Assembly (NCBI GenBank): GCA_016928995.1
Contig: JAFGJS010000084.1
Span: forward strand, 1 to 49,528
DNA length: 49,528 nt
Source: Candidatus Sumerlaeota bacterium
GTDB lineage: Bacteria > Sumerlaeota > Sumerlaeia > JAFGJS01
Direction of reading: 5' to 3'
In this document: piece by piece, positions 8,981-17,329 of the stretch
How the letters are laid out: the number at the start of each line of letters is the position of its first letter
Numbering within the stretch: position 1 is the stretch's first letter
Notes under the pieces: model-generated
What the model was told of the DNA's origin: nothing
Database searches by the model: none
The model's input: only the letters and a program-made list of their open reading frames with translations
Program-made: the position numbers and the translations under genes

Positions 8981-9411
8981 ATATCAATCCCTTCCCTCAT
9001 TATTTGATGAAGAAAACTTGAACAGACAATTCGGGGCAATTAAATACAATATAATATATATTAAGACAACTCAATACTGAAATCAAGTTGATATTCCTAA
9101 AATTCGCTTGAGATTAAAATGATCTTAATCCGAACAATCTCGCATGAATAACGTTTATGCTACGGTCGATACTGGGCCATTTACGATTGTTTCAAATGAA
9201 AATGGAGAGCCAATTGCAGTTCAATAATCAAACAATCGTGCGGAAGGCATGGTCTTATCCCGGTGTTTTGCGATTCATGCTCTCTGGTGGAAATTTGTGC
9301 TTGCTTAAACGTGAATTCGTATCAAACTGCAATCTGAAATCCGGCGCCGCTTGTCCGGCGCTGGTCTTGAGTTGGCGTCCGCGACAGACGGGTGATTTGA
9401 GGAAGGTTTTC
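8981..9411. other. AT-rich divergent intergenic region
   Basis: This 431-bp gap separates the divergent Asp-box gene and ABC exporter. It is AT-rich around 9040-9125. An open frame continues upstream of the exporter to 9157, but its translation is unlike any ABC N-terminus and it lacks a ribosome site, so it is treated as leader. Promoters for both genes should lie here, but no hexamer pair with good spacing stands out. Confidence 0.5.
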
Positions 9412-11160
9412 ATGGCGATACCGGAAAATTTTTTGCGGCAGCATCCGATCAAGACGCTCTGGATTCTCTTCGCGGAGGATCGCAGGGGCATCTTCTGGGC
9501 CGCGGTGTTTTTTTTGATCAAGCATTCGCCGGTGTGGATTCTGCCGGTGATCTCGCGCAATATCGTGAACTTCGCGGCGTATCCCAGCGAGCGGACGATC
9601 AGCTATCTGTGGATCAACATGGCGCTGGTGGTGTTCCTGGTGCTTCAGAACATCCCGTTTCACAATGTGCATATTCACTTCGGCATGCGGGCGGTGCGCA
9701 ACATGGAGGCGCGGCTGCGCAGCGCGTTGATCCGTCAGATGCAGCAGCTTTCAATCAGTTTCCATACGGAGTTCCGGCGCGGCCGGCTGCATTCGAAAAT
9801 CCTGCGAGATGTCGAGGCGCTGGGCAACCTGTCCATCCAGCTGTTCAACGGCGCCTTTTCGGGCGTGTTGACGGTCGTTGTGGCGCTGGGGATCACGCTG
9901 AGGTATGACTGGCGGGTGACGTTCTTTTTCGTGGCGGTGATCTTTCCGGCGGTCGGGCTGGTGCATCTGTTTCGCGGCAAGATCCGGGTGCGCAACGCGG
10001 AACTGCGCCACGAGATCGAGATGATGTCGGCGCAGGTGAGCGACATGATCGAGATGGTGCCGGTGACGCGGGCGCACGGCGTGGAGGATTATGAGATCCG
10101 GCGGCTGGACAGCCATATGGAGAGCGTGCGCGGCCGGAGCCTGAAACTGGATTTGCTGATCGCGCTGTTCGGCTCCTGCAGCTGGGCCACATTCACGCTG
10201 TTCAATATGTTCTGCCTGTTTTTCTGCTCGTACCTGGCGTGGAAGAAGCTGATCCTGGTGGGCGACATTGTGATGTATCAAGCGTTCTTCGGGGCGATCA
10301 CGGGCGCGGTGAACATGACGCTGAATATCTACCCGCAGCTGATGCAGGGCTTTGAGTCGATCCGCTCGATCAGCGAGATCATGGACAATCCGCAGGTGGA
10401 GCAAAATGAAGGCAAACACAAACTGGCTTCGGTGCAGGGGCGCTTCCAGTTCGAGCAGGTGAAGTTCCAGTATCCGGGCGCCAATGCGCCGGCGATCCAT
10501 GATTTCACACTCGAAGTGGAGACCGGCGAATGCATCGCGCTGGTGGGTCCGTCCGGCTCCGGCAAATCGACGATGATGAGCCTGGTGATCGGATTCGCAT
10601 TCCCGTCAGATGGGCGCATCCTGATCGATGGACACGATACGCGGGAGCTCGACCTGCGGCAATACCGGAATCATCTGGCTGTTGTGCCGCAGGAGTCGAT
10701 TCTATTCACAGGCTCGATTCGCGACAATATCACCTACGGCTTGGAGGGCGTGGATGAGGCATGGCTGCAGGAGGTGCTGGAGGCGGCGAATGTGAATGAT
10801 TTCGTGAAGGATTTGCCCGAGGGTTTGGAGTCGCGGATCGGGGAGCATGGATCGAAGCTATCCGGCGGTCAACGGCAGCGCATTTCCGTGGCGCGGGCGA
10901 TGATCCGGCGGCCGCAAATCATCATTCTGGACGAGGCGACATCGGCGCTGGACGTGCAGAGCGAGCGCGCGGTTCAAGTGGCGATCGAGCGTTTGATCGA
11001 GGGGCGCACGACCTTCATCGTGGCGCACCGGCTCTCCACAATCCGCAATGCGGACCGCATCGTTGTGCTGGAGAACGGCCGAATCGCGGAGCTCGGCACG
11101 CATGACGCGTTGATGGAACTGGACGGCGCGTTCGCGCAGCTGCGGAAGTTGCAAGTATAG
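9412..11160 (+). CDS. ABC transporter, fused permease and ATPase (type IV exporter fold, MsbA/LmrA-like)
   Basis: A 582-residue half-transporter with an N-terminal six-helix membrane domain (~20-320) and a C-terminal nucleotide-binding domain. The ATPase carries Walker A GPSGSGKST (~379-387), signature LSGGQRQR (~483), Walker B IIILDEATSALD (~503) and the H-loop AHRLST. These match homodimeric exporters of lipids, peptides or drugs; the cargo cannot be inferred. The ATG at 9412 is chosen over 9157 because GAGGAAGG lies 5 bases upstream and the resulting length is normal for the family. The extra upstream 85 residues would not resemble a transporter N-terminus. Neighbours on both sides are on the opposite strand, so the gene is monocistronic. 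Confidence 0.95.
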   Translation: MAIPENFLRQHPIKTLWILFAEDRRGIFWAAVFFLIKHSPVWILPVISRNIVNFAAYPSERTISYLWINMALVVFLVLQNIPFHNVHIHFGMRAVRNMEARLRSALIRQMQQLSISFHTEFRRGRLHSKILRDVEALGNLSIQLFNGAFSGVLTVVVALGITLRYDWRVTFFFVAVIFPAVGLVHLFRGKIRVRNAELRHEIEMMSAQVSDMIEMVPVTRAHGVEDYEIRRLDSHMESVRGRSLKLDLLIALFGSCSWATFTLFNMFCLFFCSYLAWKKLILVGDIVMYQAFFGAITGAVNMTLNIYPQLMQGFESIRSISEIMDNPQVEQNEGKHKLASVQGRFQFEQVKFQYPGANAPAIHDFTLEVETGECIALVGPSGSGKSTMMSLVIGFAFPSDGRILIDGHDTRELDLRQYRNHLAVVPQESILFTGSIRDNITYGLEGVDEAWLQEVLEAANVNDFVKDLPEGLESRIGEHGSKLSGGQRQRISVARAMIRRPQIIILDEATSALDVQSERAVQVAIERLIEGRTTFIVAHRLSTIRNADRIVVLENGRIAELGTHDALMELDGAFAQLRKLQV

Positions 11161-11186
11161 CCGGAAGGCGATGGGATCGCGCCGGA

Positions 11187-13028
11187 TTATTTGACGTTGT
11201 ATAATTTCACCGGCGGGCCTTCGAATGTCGCTTCGTTTTCATCCCACCATTTTTTCCATTGGTCGTAATCTTTGCCGAAGTCGCGCTTGCTGATTTTGCG
11301 CAACGCGGCAGAGGCATTCCAGCGGCATTCGCGATCCTTGAGCAGTTCGATCAATCCGCTGACGGCCTTGGGATCCCGTATTTCGCCCAAGGCGAAGGCG
11401 GCGGCGTTGCGTGTTTCTTTGTCTTCGGCCTTGAGCCTGGCGATCAAGGCTTCGGCGTGATACGGCGTTTGGCGCAATGCCTTGATGGAACGTTCGCGCA
11501 TCGCCATGCCATAGTTGTTCATGGTATCCAACAGGGCGTCCGTGGCGGATTCATCTTCAATCTGCCCCAGCGCCTCGATGCTTTTCCATTTCACTTTGAG
11601 CTCTTCGTCTTTCTTGATTCGCTCCTGCAAAGCTTCGACTGCCGCCGGCGAGCGCAATTCGTAAAGGGCTTCCGCGGCTTGGAGCCGGATCTGCACGTAT
11701 TTATCGCTGAGACGCTGCGCCACGCTTTCCGCGCTTTCCGGCATTTTAATTTCCTGGAGTCCGCGCAGGGCGATTAAGCGAATATTTGGATTTTCATCCT
11801 GCGAAGCGATGATCAGGCCGTCCATGCAGACGGGATCGTTAATTTGACAAAGCGCCCAGGCCGCTTTGTAGCGCACTAATTTATTTTCATCCTGCAACGC
11901 TCCGGTCAACGCCGGCGCCGTGGCTTTATCCTTGTGTTTGCCCAACGAGTTGGCGGATTCCTCCCGGATTTTCACCGATGGATCTTTCAGGGCTTTGACC
12001 AGAAGATCGCGCGCGCGAGGATCGTCCACTTCGCCAAAAACCGCCACGGCCATGCTGCGCACGCCTTCATTGCTGGAATCCAGCACCTGGATCAGCGGCT
12101 CCAGCGCGGCGGGATTGCGCACTTGCATCAAGGTGCGCTCAAGCGCGCGCTGAACGGCATCGTCCCGGTCCGAAAAGGAGCTCACGAGGATCTCCACGGC
12201 ATCGCGCGATTGAATCTGCCCCAGCACGATCACCGCCGCCTCGCGCACATAGTCTTCTTCCTGTTCATTCACGACGATTTTCCGCAGCATGTCGATGCCG
12301 TATGCGCGTTGAAGCATTGTCAGCAAGACCGGCAGCAACGAGCCTTCTTTTTTCATCACCTTGGTGATCGCATCTTCCGGCGTGACGCCGTACAGATCGT
12401 CGATCATCTTGTTGTATGCGCTGTCCACGTTGAGTTCGCGTTCGAATTCGCGCGAGGGGATCTGCACGCCTTCATACGTCGATTCGAGCATCAGCCGGTC
12501 ACCGCGATACCAGCGCAGGGTTCCTGTCAGCCGGGCGCCGATCTGCTGCGAGGAGATGACGCCGTAATCGGAGTCGTTTCCGCCGAGGCCGTAGCCGACG
12601 CGGATGCTCATGCCTTCCGCGGTGATGTGCAGACGAAACTCCATGTCTTCGACGAATTCGTGCACGATGGTTTCGGGGGATATCACAGTCACGTCGCGGA
12701 CAGTCTCTCTGCGCACCGTGTTTTCATCCGGATGGGAGATGGTGCGCTGCAGATCTTCGATGATTTTTGTGTTGGATTCCCAGACGCGTTCCGTGAGTTC
12801 CTGCTCGTTGAAGGCGTAAATTCCGCAGTAGTCGCGCAAGAGGCGTTTAACCAGTTCCTCGATGTCGACGTCGGCCTCCGAGATGGATTGCTCCACGTCG
12901 AGTTGCGTGGTGCGCGCCGTGCGCAGCTGCTGCTGGTCTTCCTGCGTCATTTCCGCCAACGCTGAACGCCCCAATGTGAAAAAGCCCAGCATGAGAGCCA
13001 GGATAGTCAGTGTGCCGCGATCAAGCAT
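11187..13028 (-). CDS. Exported HEAT-repeat protein
   Basis: A 613-residue protein with a signal peptide (ILALMLGFFTLGRSALA, cut near residue 25). The N-terminal ~240 residues are a non-repetitive domain that I do not recognise. Roughly ten or eleven HEAT/PBS-type helical repeats follow from ~255 to 585, with recurring patterns such as VREAAVIVLGQI, VRSMAVAVFGEV and TRNAAAFALGEI. The tail DFGKDYDQWKKWWDENEATF is common at the end of such bacterial HEAT proteins. HEAT solenoids act as protein-binding scaffolds in the periplasm or on the outer membrane. It lies downstream of the pilin operon on the same strand but beyond a terminator, so a link to pilus function is only positional. GGAG lies 9 bases before the ATG. 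Confidence 0.85.
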   Translation of the reverse strand: MLDRGTLTILALMLGFFTLGRSALAEMTQEDQQQLRTARTTQLDVEQSISEADVDIEELVKRLLRDYCGIYAFNEQELTERVWESNTKIIEDLQRTISHPDENTVRRETVRDVTVISPETIVHEFVEDMEFRLHITAEGMSIRVGYGLGGNDSDYGVISSQQIGARLTGTLRWYRGDRLMLESTYEGVQIPSREFERELNVDSAYNKMIDDLYGVTPEDAITKVMKKEGSLLPVLLTMLQRAYGIDMLRKIVVNEQEEDYVREAAVIVLGQIQSRDAVEILVSSFSDRDDAVQRALERTLMQVRNPAALEPLIQVLDSSNEGVRSMAVAVFGEVDDPRARDLLVKALKDPSVKIREESANSLGKHKDKATAPALTGALQDENKLVRYKAAWALCQINDPVCMDGLIIASQDENPNIRLIALRGLQEIKMPESAESVAQRLSDKYVQIRLQAAEALYELRSPAAVEALQERIKKDEELKVKWKSIEALGQIEDESATDALLDTMNNYGMAMRERSIKALRQTPYHAEALIARLKAEDKETRNAAAFALGEIRDPKAVSGLIELLKDRECRWNASAALRKISKRDFGKDYDQWKKWWDENEATFEGPPVKLYNVK

Positions 13029-13141
13029 GATGGATGCTCCAGATGGAATGATAGCAAATAAGCTAATATCAACATATCATCGAAAATGATGCAACATTAA
13101 ATCGACTGGGCCAAACGGATCTCCCGTGTGCGTTCCATGAG

Positions 13142-13172
13142 AAAAAAAGGACGCCGTGCGGCGTCCTTTTTT
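13142..13172. terminator. Bidirectional rho-independent terminator
   Basis: A perfect stem GGACGCCG/CGGCGTCC with a very tight loop is flanked by seven A on the left and six T on the right, so it reads as a terminator on either strand. It sits 34 bp after the stop of the last pilin-like gene and about 115 bp upstream of the HEAT gene start. It therefore ends the minor-pilin transcript. Confidence 0.88.
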
Positions 13173-13205
13173 CATGTTTCCGGCCATAGTCGTTGATCCG
13201 CGTTG

Positions 13206-14966
13206 TTATGATCCGCTCTCCATGGACCAGGATTTTCGCTCAATCGTCATCACATCGGGCACTCCTGGAGGGCCGCCGCTAGTAGCCAAATCCGGATCCC
13301 AGGACCAAATGCGTCCGGGCTTCGTATACTGTGGATTGCCGTAGATCCATTTGCCCGTGTTTTCGCTGTAGTACAAACAAATGATCGAGCCGTTGAAAAT
13401 AAGATCGGAGCCGTTATCCCATTGTTCCAGCAGCCGGAAGTAATTCTCCACGCCACCGCTGTACGAATCATGAACATCTGTCGGCACAATGCCCTGAATG
13501 CAAACGGCGTTGATTCTAGTATCGGAGGCGTATCGGCTGCCATAGTTGGTGCTGTATGAATCTCTCCAGCTGTTGGACAGGACATACAGCGCGTCGCCCG
13601 CCACCATTGATGCGGTTTTATTGGTCGTGTTATAATCTCCTTCAATATAAATCGAGTCATCCGTGGCGATGGAAAATCCGTCCACGCTGGTCGTCGGCAG
13701 TTCATCAGCGTTTCGAATCCGGACCACGCCGGGCTGGCTGCCGCTGTCTTCGTTCGAGACATATAAAAAGCCGTTGTCGGGATAAATGCCTTGGGCGACC
13801 ATGCGGTCCACGTAGATGTCAAGCGAACTGACCGTAGTGCCGCCTGCGCCGTAGTCATGACCGCGAGCGTCGTAAAAGGTTGATGTCCCGTAGACTTTTT
13901 TTGTCTGGCCGTTTTCCACATAGGTCAAATTTACTACGTTTCCTTCGCCGTCATAGCCGACGATGTTTGAGCCTTCCTTGACGATCTTCAGTCCGGCTTT
14001 GTATTCGAACTTCTGACTTTGCATCGAGAGGGTGTCGCTGGCGTCGGCGCGTTCGATGATTTCGTGTGGATCCGAAGAAGTTGGGATTGGCAGATTGAGC
14101 GGATCGACGTTGGCTTGCACGTAGTTGTCCCAACGGTCCGCCGATTCGGCCAGCCAGTCCGCATCGGTCGATTCCAGCCACGAACCATCGCTGTTCTCCA
14201 TGTTTTCATAATGATCGCCGCCATCATAGGTTAACCAGACGTCGCCATTGCTGGTTCCTTGCCCTATTGCGTCAGGATGGCGGCCATGCCTGATTTCCCC
14301 GGCAGCGGTCACAAAGTCGTGGCATCTCAAGTAGCTGCCGGCTTGAATATAAAAATCTCCGTTGCCATGGATTTTCCCGATGATGTCCATATCCCCACCG
14401 GGCGCGAGTTCCATGATGGGATCGTAAAAAATGGCGAAATTAAAAAGCGGCTCGCGGACCACGGCCAGGGTTTGCATCAGTGAAACGCCTGGATGATCGT
14501 AGCGCCCCGCTGTGCCGCCGGTTTTGACTGCGGTGACGTTGATGTAGTATTCCTGCGAGTATTGGGTGGTTTCATTCCATTCGCCCGGATTGGATACAAT
14601 CGGGTTTTCTCCCGTAGCATCTTTAGTGACGGTGAATGTGTCGAAGGTGTAGCCATCGACGGTGGGCGGCTGAATCGCCGCGATATCCGAGTCCAAGGTA
14701 TCCGTGCCGACCGTCGTGATGAGAAACTGGATATGCGCGTAAGCCTTGTTCAGAGCCTCTTCGCACGCGGCGAATTCGTCTTTATACACCTCGTAGCGTC
14801 CGCGGATGCGGGTTTGCTGGTTGGACAGCGACACCATGGCCAGGGCCAGCGAGATCGCCAGGCCGACCAGCACAATTACGGTAAGCAACACCAAGCCACG
14901 GCGGTTGCGCGGCAGCGCCGGTTTGGCCCACATCCTTCGCCTCAAGTTATAGCCTCTATTTTTCAT
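13206..14966 (-). CDS. PilX/GspK-like minor pilin-type protein
   Basis: A 586-residue protein with a basic N-terminus followed by a single hydrophobic helix (GLVLLTVIVLVGLAISLALA) and a short amphipathic stretch LSNQQTRIRGRYEV. This is typical of the PilX_N family. The Gly before the helix fits a prepilin-peptidase site, but the residue at +5 is Thr rather than the usual Glu, as in GspK/PilX-type tip subunits. The remaining ~520 residues are a large, Asp/Gly/Ser-rich secreted domain without a recognised fold, much longer than PilX (about 200 aa). It is the last gene of an operon with two other prepilin-like genes, separated by only 45 bp. It is likely part of a pilus or type II secretion tip complex. 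Confidence 0.78.
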   Translation of the reverse strand: MKNRGYNLRRRMWAKPALPRNRRGLVLLTVIVLVGLAISLALAMVSLSNQQTRIRGRYEVYKDEFAACEEALNKAYAHIQFLITTVGTDTLDSDIAAIQPPTVDGYTFDTFTVTKDATGENPIVSNPGEWNETTQYSQEYYINVTAVKTGGTAGRYDHPGVSLMQTLAVVREPLFNFAIFYDPIMELAPGGDMDIIGKIHGNGDFYIQAGSYLRCHDFVTAAGEIRHGRHPDAIGQGTSNGDVWLTYDGGDHYENMENSDGSWLESTDADWLAESADRWDNYVQANVDPLNLPIPTSSDPHEIIERADASDTLSMQSQKFEYKAGLKIVKEGSNIVGYDGEGNVVNLTYVENGQTKKVYGTSTFYDARGHDYGAGGTTVSSLDIYVDRMVAQGIYPDNGFLYVSNEDSGSQPGVVRIRNADELPTTSVDGFSIATDDSIYIEGDYNTTNKTASMVAGDALYVLSNSWRDSYSTNYGSRYASDTRINAVCIQGIVPTDVHDSYSGGVENYFRLLEQWDNGSDLIFNGSIICLYYSENTGKWIYGNPQYTKPGRIWSWDPDLATSGGPPGVPDVMTIERKSWSMESGS

Positions 14967-15011
14967 GATCGTCTCTCCTGTCTCGATCGATCGCCTGATT
15001 GTATCGTATTT

Positions 15012-15650
15012 TTATGGCGCTTCGTTGCGCGGCGCCACCGTCACGTTGATTTCGAAGCCCTGCAAGCCTGGGCCGGATCGGAAATTGGCCTGATATTCCG
15101 CCTCCGCATCGGGATTAGCCGCATCCGGCGCCGGATCGCCGACACGCAAGCGGATGATCAGCGGCGCGCGGTTGTTTGTATACTGAAACGGCTGGATGCC
15201 GGGCAGCGTGGAAACGACGCTGGCCAAGGTCGTTTCATCCCCGCCAGCCGTGATGTCCGGATCATAAATCAGGACATTGTCCCAGGGAGTCCGCATGCTG
15301 GCGTCGGTCTGCGATACGAGTTTGTAACTGCGCTTCGCCGTGTCGCCCGGTCTTTGGAAGCGCACCTCGACTCCGCCGGACGCGCCGGCCACGCTGCCGT
15401 CCGCGTCGTGGATCGTCAGCGGATAGTTCGATGACGCCAGACGGATCTCGCGGTTCATGTGTTCGATGATTTTCTGGCCGTAATGCAGCGAGCGCTGTTG
15501 CGTGGTCAGGCTGAGCTGCGAGCGGTTGGCGTACAATAGCACGGAACCCATGATCGTCAACAGCACCGTGAAAATAGCGATGGCGATGATGACTTCCGTC
15601 AGCGAGAATCCCCGCTTGCTCGATGAGATGTTGTTGTGTTTTCGCGTCAT
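15012..15650 (-). CDS. Prepilin-type protein, PilW/GspJ-like
   Basis: A 212-residue protein with a clear class III signal: KRG followed by FSLTEVIIAIAIFTVLLTIM, with Glu at +5 of the mature form. Prepilin peptidase would cut after the Gly and methylate the new Phe. The C-terminal part is a beta-rich globular domain that includes a loop with several Asp residues (DADGSVAG). It is the middle gene of the minor-pilin operon, 15 bp after the PilV-like gene and 45 bp before the PilX-like gene. The order matches the V-W-X arrangement of many minor pilin operons, or the GspI-J-K trio of type II secretion. The two alternatives cannot be separated here. Confidence 0.85.
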   Translation of the reverse strand: MTRKHNNISSSKRGFSLTEVIIAIAIFTVLLTIMGSVLLYANRSQLSLTTQQRSLHYGQKIIEHMNREIRLASSNYPLTIHDADGSVAGASGGVEVRFQRPGDTAKRSYKLVSQTDASMRTPWDNVLIYDPDITAGGDETTLASVVSTLPGIQPFQYTNNRAPLIIRLRVGDPAPDAANPDAEAEYQANFRSGPGLQGFEINVTVAPRNEAP

Positions 15651-15665
15651 GAGCCGTGCCCTTTA

Positions 15666-16370
15666 TTATATGTCAAACGGCGCGAAAGCATCGGGAACGT
15701 TGTCGCCGTCATCATCGAGTCCGATGTTGTCGCCACGGTAATTGACGATCAATGATTCGACCGTCCGCGAGTATGCCTGACCTTTATAACGCCATGTCGT
15801 GGTGATTTCCACAGTCTTACCGTTGTTGATCATATAGCAGGATGTGTTCTTTGGCGAAACAGCAAGGTTTGATCCTAAGGTCAAGGTGTTGTTGGTGTTG
15901 CCGGTGATTTGCGCATACTGTCCGCTTGTATTGTTGAAATCGTCGCAGACGATAAACAATGTGTCGCCGGCCCATTCGTTGTTTTCCCAGTCTGCATCAG
16001 CGTCATACAGCGTGGTGGCCGTGCCGCTCTCGGCGATTCCGATGCCTTTGAATTCGTAATCGACTTTGCAGCGGATGTCGATCGCGGCGTCAAGGTAGAC
16101 TGGATTGGCGTCGTTATAATCGATGTTGGGATAGTTCGTTGGATTCACATCGGCGAACTCGTCGATGTACATCATTTCGAAGAGGCCCTGGGCGATGTTC
16201 TTGGCCGCGATATAGTTCGTGTTCAGCCGCGTGGCGCCGGAGCCATAGAGCATCAATCCGACCAGGCTGATGGACATCAGCGCAAGCACGGCCATGCCGA
16301 CCACGACTTCGATCAGGGTCAGCGCGCGAGTGCGGCGCTTGCCGTTATGGCATTTCGCTCCTCGTAGCAT
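15666..16370 (-). CDS. Prepilin-type protein, PilV/GspI-like
   Basis: A 234-residue protein whose N-terminus reads RTRALTLIEVVVGMAVLALM, a prepilin cleavage and methylation motif with Glu at +5. An Ala replaces the usual Gly at -1, which prepilin peptidases often tolerate. The helix is followed by LNTNYIAAKNIAQGLFEMMY, a long amphipathic alpha-1 segment usual for PilV/GspI. The C-terminal domain is rich in Asp and Asn and may bind calcium. It is the first gene of the operon. The ribosome site (AGAAG) is weak. A stable hairpin lies 40 bases upstream. Confidence 0.83.
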   Translation of the reverse strand: MLRGAKCHNGKRRTRALTLIEVVVGMAVLALMSISLVGLMLYGSGATRLNTNYIAAKNIAQGLFEMMYIDEFADVNPTNYPNIDYNDANPVYLDAAIDIRCKVDYEFKGIGIAESGTATTLYDADADWENNEWAGDTLFIVCDDFNNTSGQYAQITGNTNNTLTLGSNLAVSPKNTSCYMINNGKTVEITTTWRYKGQAYSRTVESLIVNYRGDNIGLDDDGDNVPDAFAPFDI

Positions 16371-16410
16371 GGTGTCTTCTCAATCCTTCTGTTTTTGATC
16401 CGCTTTTCAG

Positions 16411-16434
16411 CGCATCCGGCATCAGCCGGATGCG
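16411..16434. other. Hairpin in the leader of the minor-pilin operon
   Basis: A perfect 10-bp stem CGCATCCGGC/GCCGGATGCG closes a four-base ATCA loop, 40 bases before the pilin operon start. No T tract follows on either strand, so it is not a typical terminator. It may be an RNA-stability or translation-control element in the leader, or simply a dispersed palindrome. Confidence 0.45.
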
Positions 16435-16593
16435 TAAAAACATAAAAATCCGGGATTCACTTGCCTTGAAAACTTATCCTCTTTTATCGCACAATTTCCC
16501 TTATTTTGGCAATGGAAAAATGAAAATTGCGCATTGGCGATGCTTGTCATGTGGCGGCTCGTGAGCCGCTCATGGCTGCGTTGAATCAGCCTT

Positions 16594-16679
16594 TTTGCTC
16601 CATTTCAAAGCATAGTTTCTATAAAATCTAATAGCTTTATGCTGGTTTTTGCATTCAAAAAAGCATCAAAATGGAGCAA
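16594..16679. other. Branched inverted-repeat element (possible structured RNA or small MITE)
   Basis: An 11-bp perfect outer stem (TTGCTCCATTT at 16595-16605, AAATGGAGCAA at 16669-16679) encloses two inner stems: AGCATA...TATGCT, and a TTTTT...AAAAA hairpin. The fold would be a three-way junction. It lies in the 493-bp gene-free stretch between the pilin operon and the ferredoxin. The only other items in that stretch are a small GCGGCTC/GAGCCGC palindrome near 16553, the leader hairpin at 16411, and the ferredoxin terminator. No ORF of note is present. Confidence 0.45.
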
Positions 16680-16725
16680 TCATACTATCAAAATATGACT
16701 ATTCCGGCTGGAAAAGCACAAATGG

Positions 16726-16762
16726 AAAAGGCGCGTTGCGCTGATTGTACACGCAACACGCC
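16726..16762 (-). terminator. Rho-independent terminator of the ferredoxin gene
   Basis: On the minus strand, GGCGTGTTGCG pairs with CGCAACGCGCC (11 bp with one mismatch) across an 11-base loop. TTTTCC follows directly. It lies about 100 bp after the ferredoxin stop and in the right orientation to end that transcript. Confidence 0.7.
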
Positions 16763-16863
16763 ATGTCGATTCAAACACTTCGGATAAACATTCGCGCCCG
16801 GTATTACGAGCGGCTGAATCCGAATTTCGAAATTACAATCGGAAAAGACTCGTGATTCGAGAC

Positions 16864-17091
16864 TTATTCGCCGTCATCGCCGATCGAGTCGGTGGGGCAT
16901 TCTTCCATCGCTTTGCGCAGGGCCTCTTCCTCAGCTTCGTTTTCCGGTTGCTTGAAAACATAACTGTACTCGTCGCCGTCCTTGATGTTGTCCGGCGCGA
17001 CATCCACGCAAGACGAGCAGAAAATGCAGTTCGTGTCGATATACCACTTGCCCGGGACGTTTTCCGGCACTTTTGCGCTATTGTCAGCCAT
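16864..17091 (-). CDS. Small 4Fe-4S ferredoxin
   Basis: A 75-residue acidic ferredoxin. The motif CIFCSSCVDVAP gives the C-x2-C-x2-C set, and MEECPTDSI supplies the fourth Cys followed by Pro, so a single [4Fe-4S] cluster is expected. This resembles the mono-cluster ferredoxins (for example those of Thermotoga or Desulfovibrio) that carry electrons at low potential. Two ATG codons are adjacent (17094 and 17091). The second has the better spacing from GGAGG and is used. The gene is monocistronic, with its own terminator, and divergent from the unrecognised gene at 17330. Its redox partner is not evident. Confidence 0.93.
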   Translation of the reverse strand: MADNSAKVPENVPGKWYIDTNCIFCSSCVDVAPDNIKDGDEYSYVFKQPENEAEEEALRKAMEECPTDSIGDDGE

Positions 17092-17329
17092 CATGCTCCT
17101 CCAGAGTTTTTTGTTCTTCCGTTATTGAACAGGATTTGAACCGTAAGATGCGTCGTCCGAAAGGAATTTGCAAATAAAAATTCTCCGATTTGCGTCTATG
17201 ATGTATCTCGCTGGATAAATTCCGAGGAATTATGCTTGAATCCAGCACGATCCTTATGCAAATTCTACAAAATGTGTATTGATTAGATCTGTCAATCATT
17301 CATTTTTCCGGAAGGAAAGGAATGGATTC

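Noticed and set aside
9157-9411. Longer N-terminus of the ABC exporter from 9157
   Set aside because: The added residues are unlike exporters, and a strong GAGGAAGG ribosome site precedes the ATG at 9412.
9751-10500. A 249-codon open frame antisense to the ABC exporter
   Set aside because: Shadow of the transporter; its composition is typical of antisense frames in GC-rich DNA.
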